From Morinoia aosen (lineage: Eukaryota > Arthropoda > Malacostraca > Amphipoda > Talitridae), in contig CM059569.1 in NCBI GenBank assembly GCA_030386875.1, positions 44,803,842-44,867,841 of the forward strand: a stretch of 64,000 nt of DNA. The letters are read 5' to 3'. The position numbers were made by a program, and so were the translations under genes. Below the pieces are notes generated by a model. It searched no databases. It was given only the letters and a program-made list of their open reading frames with translations, and was not told where the DNA came from. This document shows positions 60,167 through 64,000 of this stretch, piece by piece (position 1 is the stretch's first letter; every line of letters starts with the position of its first letter).

Positions 60167-60869
60167 GGTAGGTACGAGCAGCTCTTGATTTTAGAATTAA
60201 ATTAAGACTCGAAACAGGAAATAAATAACTCCAATTATTTATAACCTCTGGAAGAAAAGACAAGTTTAGTACATTTTGACCCATTAAGTAGATCATAAGA
60301 AGCCCTTCTAAACAATAATTTAAGAATTTTGCAAAAGACACAAATCCAAATTTGCTTGAGCTCTCAATAAAACATTCAAATCTAAACCAATAGATAATAA
60401 TTAGAACTTTTGACCAAGCAATCCTTGCATAGATATGGCATTCAGCCTACAAATTTTTATTAGGTATAAAAATATAAGATGATTTGATATAAATCAATTA
60501 AACAAAAATCAAAGACAAGACTTACTACTAAAGCTTTCTTGAAGACTGGGTTTGAATTATGCTCATCTAATTTAACATTACTCTTTACATCTCCATGCTC
60601 TATACAGACCATCAGAAAAATTGACTGACACAAAAATTCAACATCTAGTAGCATGTATGCTAACTGAAAGTGCACATATGGATTGAAGACTGTTACCATT
60701 AATGTTTTACTTCGGACAGCATTACCACTGAACTCTGTAATAAATTTACACGTTCACACTGAAGTATTATGAAATATAGTCTGACAAACATTTTTTTCAT
60801 TGTGATGCATGCTGCTGCTGTTGATGGAGAAAAATGCAGAAGCTTTTTAACCATAATAGATTTGGTTAA
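60167..60869. other. NOSIP upstream region
   Basis: No coding feature. 5' UTR or promoter lies here but no core element could be assigned. Short - strand frames at 60460-60699 lack recognisable content. Confidence 0.35.
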
Positions 60870-61222
60870 TGTAGAAGTAATGTACTATGTATATTACTTC
60901 TTTACAGTCTTGTCAAAGTAATGTAGGTGTAGAAGTAAAGTACTATGTATATTACTTCTTCACAGTCTTGTCACAGTAATGTAGGTGTAGAAGTAAAGTA
61001 CTATGTATATTACTTTTTCACAGTCTTGTCACAGTAATGTAGGTGTAGAAGTAAAGTACTATGTATATTACTTCTTCACAGTCTTGTCACAGTAATTTAG
61101 GTGTAGAAGTAAAGTACTATGTATATTACTTCTTCACAGTCTTGTCAAAGTAATGTAGGTGTAGAAGTAAAGTACTATGTATATTACTTCTTCACAGTCT
61201 TGTCACAGTAATGTAGGTGTAG
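60870..61222. repeat. 58-bp satellite with palindromic core
   Basis: About six copies of a 58-bp unit containing AGTAAAGTACTATGTATATT ACT and 'CACAGTCTTGTCACAGTAAT'. The first copy has TAATGTACT instead of TAAAGTACT. Confidence 0.92.
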
Positions 61223-61396
61223 AAGTAATGTACTATGTACATTACTAGAAGTAATGTACTACGCACATTACTAAAAGTAATGTACTATGCACATTACTAG
61301 AAGTAATGTACTATGTACATTACTTCTACCGCTAAACTCCTAACACTAAACTAAATTAATGTACTATGTACAAAGTAATGTACTATGTACATTACT
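61223..61396. repeat. Short palindromic satellite AGTAATGTACTATGTACATT
   Basis: Repeated near-perfect palindromes (AGTAATGTAC ... GTACATTACT), about five, continuous with the 58-bp array and apparently derived from its core. A short unrelated stretch interrupts at about 61325-61360. Confidence 0.88.
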
Positions 61397-61700
61397 TCTA
61401 CACCAAATTAGTCATAAATCCATGTTTTAACAACTTGCGATGTTAAAGTTTACAAATTAATTGCTTATAAAAATTGGTTAATATGCAGTTTAACCCGTTC
61501 ATGCAAATTAAAATTTTTGTTCCAAAGAACCACTAATGCAACACATTTAAAAATGTTTTACATGAATGACATTCTGCTTGCTGATGCATTATTTTTGAGT
61601 TATTCAAGTTTTGAATTTTTGTCTTCCATAGCAGTTGCAATGCGCGCTTGAGCTGTTCTACTACGTTTGGGTACTTTGTAATTTATTATTTTCCGACCCC
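61397..61700. other. No gene; part of a dispersed repeat
   Basis: About 61550-61610 carries 'TTTTACATGAATGACATTCT' and 'GCTTGCTGATGCATTATTTT', the same dispersed repeat as near 24460 and (inverted) 28150. Confidence 0.5.
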
Positions 61701-62428
61701 ATGGAGCCTGAACCCACTTCTAGGATGTTTTAGTTAACAACACAATTCAGTCAAACCTCGGTTCTCGAACAATTCGGTTTTTGAACAGAAATTTCGAGAA
61801 TCAACTGCCTCCGTATTTGAACAAAATTTTGGTTCATAAACAACAATGACGCGTGGCTGCGAGACCGGTTGCTAATAAACAAACAGTCTTGCACCAACCG
61901 CTGTGCTGTAAACATTCGTTCTGCACTTATCTTCTTCTCATTATCTTTTCTTGATTAGCCCTCAGTCATGGCTCCAAAGAAAGCTAAAGTTGATGGTGAT
62001 AAAGGACAAAAAAGAAAAAAATTTTTAGAAAAATTTTACAATGCAGGCAAAAGCAGCAAACGTTGGACAAGTCATTAGTGAAAGAGAAAAGAAACGAAAA
62101 CATCATTATTATTATTATATAGGGCGTTTCACCACCGAAGACGCTACGAAGACGTTTCATCGGTGACTTCGGTATTTCCAAGTTCGTCATTTCTGTACAT
62201 AAAGCAAATATCATTCCTATCATTGCCCCGTGGCGGCATAGTTGTAGTTTTAAGGTATATTACGTTTTACTTTAGTACTGGCATGGTGTGTAGTTCAGCT
62301 CGCTTGGGTCAGGAAAAAAGACCATCACCATGCGCTGCCTCGCAAGTTAGCTCCTTACATAAGCTATTAAGGTTTGAATATTTTCTATCTAGTTTACAGG
62401 TCCGGTCAGGGTTGAATTTTACTTGTGG

Positions 62429-62549
62429 TAGCTGGTACCCCCATGCGGGGGTTCCAGCTAACCTCCCACACTTGGCCGAGCGACTCACCCATGCTGGAAC
62501 CCCCTCTCCCCAGCAGGGCGCCGAGAGCTGTAGCACATGTCGCTCGGCC
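62429..62549 (-). other. Double hairpin in the nested retrotransposon 3' UTR
   Basis: Hairpin 1: GGCCGAGCGAC (62549 downward) pairs with GTCGCTCGGCC (to 62474). Hairpin 2: TAGCTGG/CCAGCTA (62460-62429) with a C/G-rich inner stem. Order and spacing after the coding region match 50629-50734. Confidence 0.78.
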
Positions 62550-62565
62550 ATTCAGCTATATATTA

Positions 62566-63182
62566 TTAAGAGCACCGATAGAATGTAAGAAGAAGTATAA
62601 GGGTCCTCTGTATTCCGACGGTTTCCCAACCAAGCAATCTGACAGAAAGGTTGCCGGGGTTAGGGCCAAAGAAACGTATACGCTCCTCCATGTATGAAGG
62701 GCATTCAATAAGCAGGTGTTTTACGGTCAGGGGCACTATGCAGTCCTCGCAGTAAGGCGGTGCGCTGTTGTCCATCAGGTATCCATGAGTAACCTGAGTG
62801 TGACCTATTCGTAGGCGGCACAGTGTCCTCTCCCAGTGGCGGTTGGAACACAGCGCGTTGGGTAATGGTTTGGTGTTATTGTGGATGCTTCTGAGCTTAT
62901 TATTGGCCACTGAGTGCCATTCTTCAGTCCATGCGGTAGTCAGGGTTTTTCGGATGTACATTTTCATGTCCGATCGTGGCAGTCCAACATGAATTACTGG
63001 TCCGTCTTCTGTCGCAGCCCGAGCAGCCGCGTCGACGGCTTCGTTTTTGACTACTCCAACATGGCCTGGTACCCAACACAAGTAGAATCTGCGGTGGTCA
63101 TGAAAAAGTATTTCCTTAATCGAGGCAACTATGGGGTTTGGGTGGCGGATGTTGGTTATTGCTTGTATGGAGCTTCTTGAGT
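62566..63182 (-). pseudogene. RNase H domain remnant of a non-LTR retrotransposon
   Basis: Reads SRSSIQAITNIRHPNPIV, RRFYLCWVPGHVGVVKNEAV (with the final DAAARAA), then CRLRIGHTQVTHGYLMDN and CEDCIVPLTVKHLLIECP. Same family architecture as 49791-50573. Truncated even further into the RNase H domain, so inactive. Confidence 0.85.
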
Positions 63183-63852
63183 AGAAACAAAAACAAAGAG
63201 AAACCTTTATCAGATCCAAAAAGACAAAGATGAGAAGAAACCCAGGAAATAGAGTTACCAGAAGTTTTTATGGCAGGGGATTCTCCTTTCAAGAATTAAC
63301 TTCTCTTATTTCCTCCCACACCTTTATCAAATTACGTAATTGCATGTCATCCAAAAAGATACTGTAAGTTATATAGTATTGCTCTTATTAAGTTTATTTC
63401 TCTCATGTTTTTTGTTTTATCAACATTTCATATAATATTTAATATTTATAAAAATGTTTTCTTTAATATTATATATAGTGTAAGGAGGTACGTAGGTATT
63501 CATCTGGTACTTGAGAACAAATTATTCTCTTTTACACTAATGTGATGGGAAAATATGATTCGGTTCTTGAACAATTTGGTTTTGGAACAGGCTTTTGGAA
63601 CGAATTATGTTTGAGAACCGAGGTTTGGCTGTAAAGGTTATCAGCCAAAAATATTACATTATAAAAATATGATATTGAATCTACAGTATTCACTCCTACG
63701 GTTTTGCTAATGTTCTACGGTGGCCGCCACATTTAAACTGATGCAAACTGCAAATCGATTTTAGTATTCGCTACCCCAGTCCTGCTAATATTTTTGGGTG
63801 ATAACCTTTGTTGTTATTAACTAAAACATCCTAGAAGTGGGTTCAGGCTCTG

Positions 63853-64000
63853 CAGGATCTGCTAACAATAAATTACGCCATATATTGCAAAAACAATAAC
63901 TTTTCCCATGCTCCGCGCAGTTGCAGCATTATTGGAACACGCTCTACTTTTGCACAGGAAACCCATTTCACGAGCGCCGTTCTTATAACTTGATAGTTAA
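63853..64000. other. No feature recognised
   Basis: Short terminal stretch of the window. Confidence 0.4.

Larger units (their letters stand above)
62103..63182 (-). mobile_element. I/Jockey-type non-LTR retrotransposon, 5'-truncated, nested
   Basis: A - strand insertion of 1.08 kb between AGAAACGAAAACA (62090-62102) and AGAAACAAAAACA (63183-63195), a 13-bp duplication with one mismatch. Its 3' end is an (AAT)n tail (62103-62118). It encodes the end of an RNase H domain and carries the paired hairpins at 62429-62549. Confidence 0.83.
61968..63299 (+). pseudogene. Tigger-like transposase, ends only
   Basis: The N-terminus at 61968 reads MAPKKAKVDGDKGQKRKKFL and runs about 35 codons to a stop. 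After removing the nested retrotransposon, the sequence resumes at 63196 and ends EIELPEVFMAGDSPFKN, stop at 63297-63299, a typical Tigger-type C-terminus. The whole catalytic region is missing, so the element was already an internal-deletion derivative before the retrotransposon arrived. Confidence 0.65.
61748..63631 (+). mobile_element. Tigger-like DNA transposon, internally deleted
   Basis: Termini CAGTCAAACCTCGGTTCTCG at the left and CGAGGTTTGGCTG preceded by GAACC at the right are inverted repeats of the Tigger/pogo style. Inside are only the two ends of a transposase gene, and a retrotransposon has inserted between them (62103-63182). Confidence 0.8.
61701..63852. mobile_element. Foldback element GGAGCCTGAACCCACTTCTA, expanded by insertions
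   Basis: The left arm from about 61703 (GGAGCCTGAACCCACTTCTA, GGATGTTTTAGTTAACAAC) is inverted at the right (63790-63847), with a further pair AAGGTTATCAGCCAAAAATA / TATTTTTGGGTGATAACCTT. A Tigger-like element (61748-63631) is inserted near the left arm. The core is the same family as the 104-bp hairpin at 1865-1968. Confidence 0.7.

Overview
The window is eukaryotic: AT-rich DNA carrying intron-rich, GC-richer coding exons with GT-AG splice sites, and a large load of nested transposons, retroposons and minisatellites. Protein style, an RTE-type reverse transcriptase and several short-interspersed elements suggest an arthropod, most likely a decapod crustacean. That assignment is inference from familiarity, not from a search.

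Three host genes can be reconstructed exon by exon. (1) ALG8, + strand, eleven coding exons from 3631 to 13063; only the first coding exon (about 30-35 residues) is missing. It is the ER glucosyltransferase that adds the second glucose to the lipid-linked N-glycan precursor. (2) An 11-TM-type amino acid/auxin permease family (SLC36/AVT-like) transporter, + strand, nine coding exons from 23748 to 43143, 586 residues, with one GC-AG intron and a sequon-rich C-terminal tail. (3) NOSIP (nitric oxide synthase-interacting protein, a U-box-type E3 ligase), - strand, five coding exons from 60166 down to 53378, 298 residues, apparently complete. The transporter and NOSIP converge on a 10-kb gene-free stretch. 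The three genes have no obvious shared pathway.

Layout: 1-3630 transposon remnants upstream of, or inside, the first ALG8 intron; 3631-13063 ALG8; 13064-23747 intergenic with minisatellite, MITE, SINE-like retroposons and a 5'-truncated RTE retrotransposon; 23748-43143 transporter, whose first intron holds a multi-level transposon nest; 43144-53377 intergenic with a truncated I/Jockey-type retrotransposon and a 20-bp minisatellite; 53378-60166 NOSIP; 60167-64000 upstream palindromic satellite and a three-level transposon nest.

The most unusual observations are in ALG8. Gene-derived segments have been tandemly amplified three times: a 10-copy minisatellite built from the 3' splice-site region of one intron, a duplicated acceptor before another exon, and 4-5 copies of the last coding segment running into the 3' UTR. 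Other points are a roughly 355-bp retroposon family with no visible pol III promoter boxes (eight copies, most with clear target-site duplications), a piece of transporter exon 1 copied into intron 4, and a two-hairpin 3' UTR shared by two retrotransposon copies. I found no CRISPR array, operon, or novel enzymatic system.
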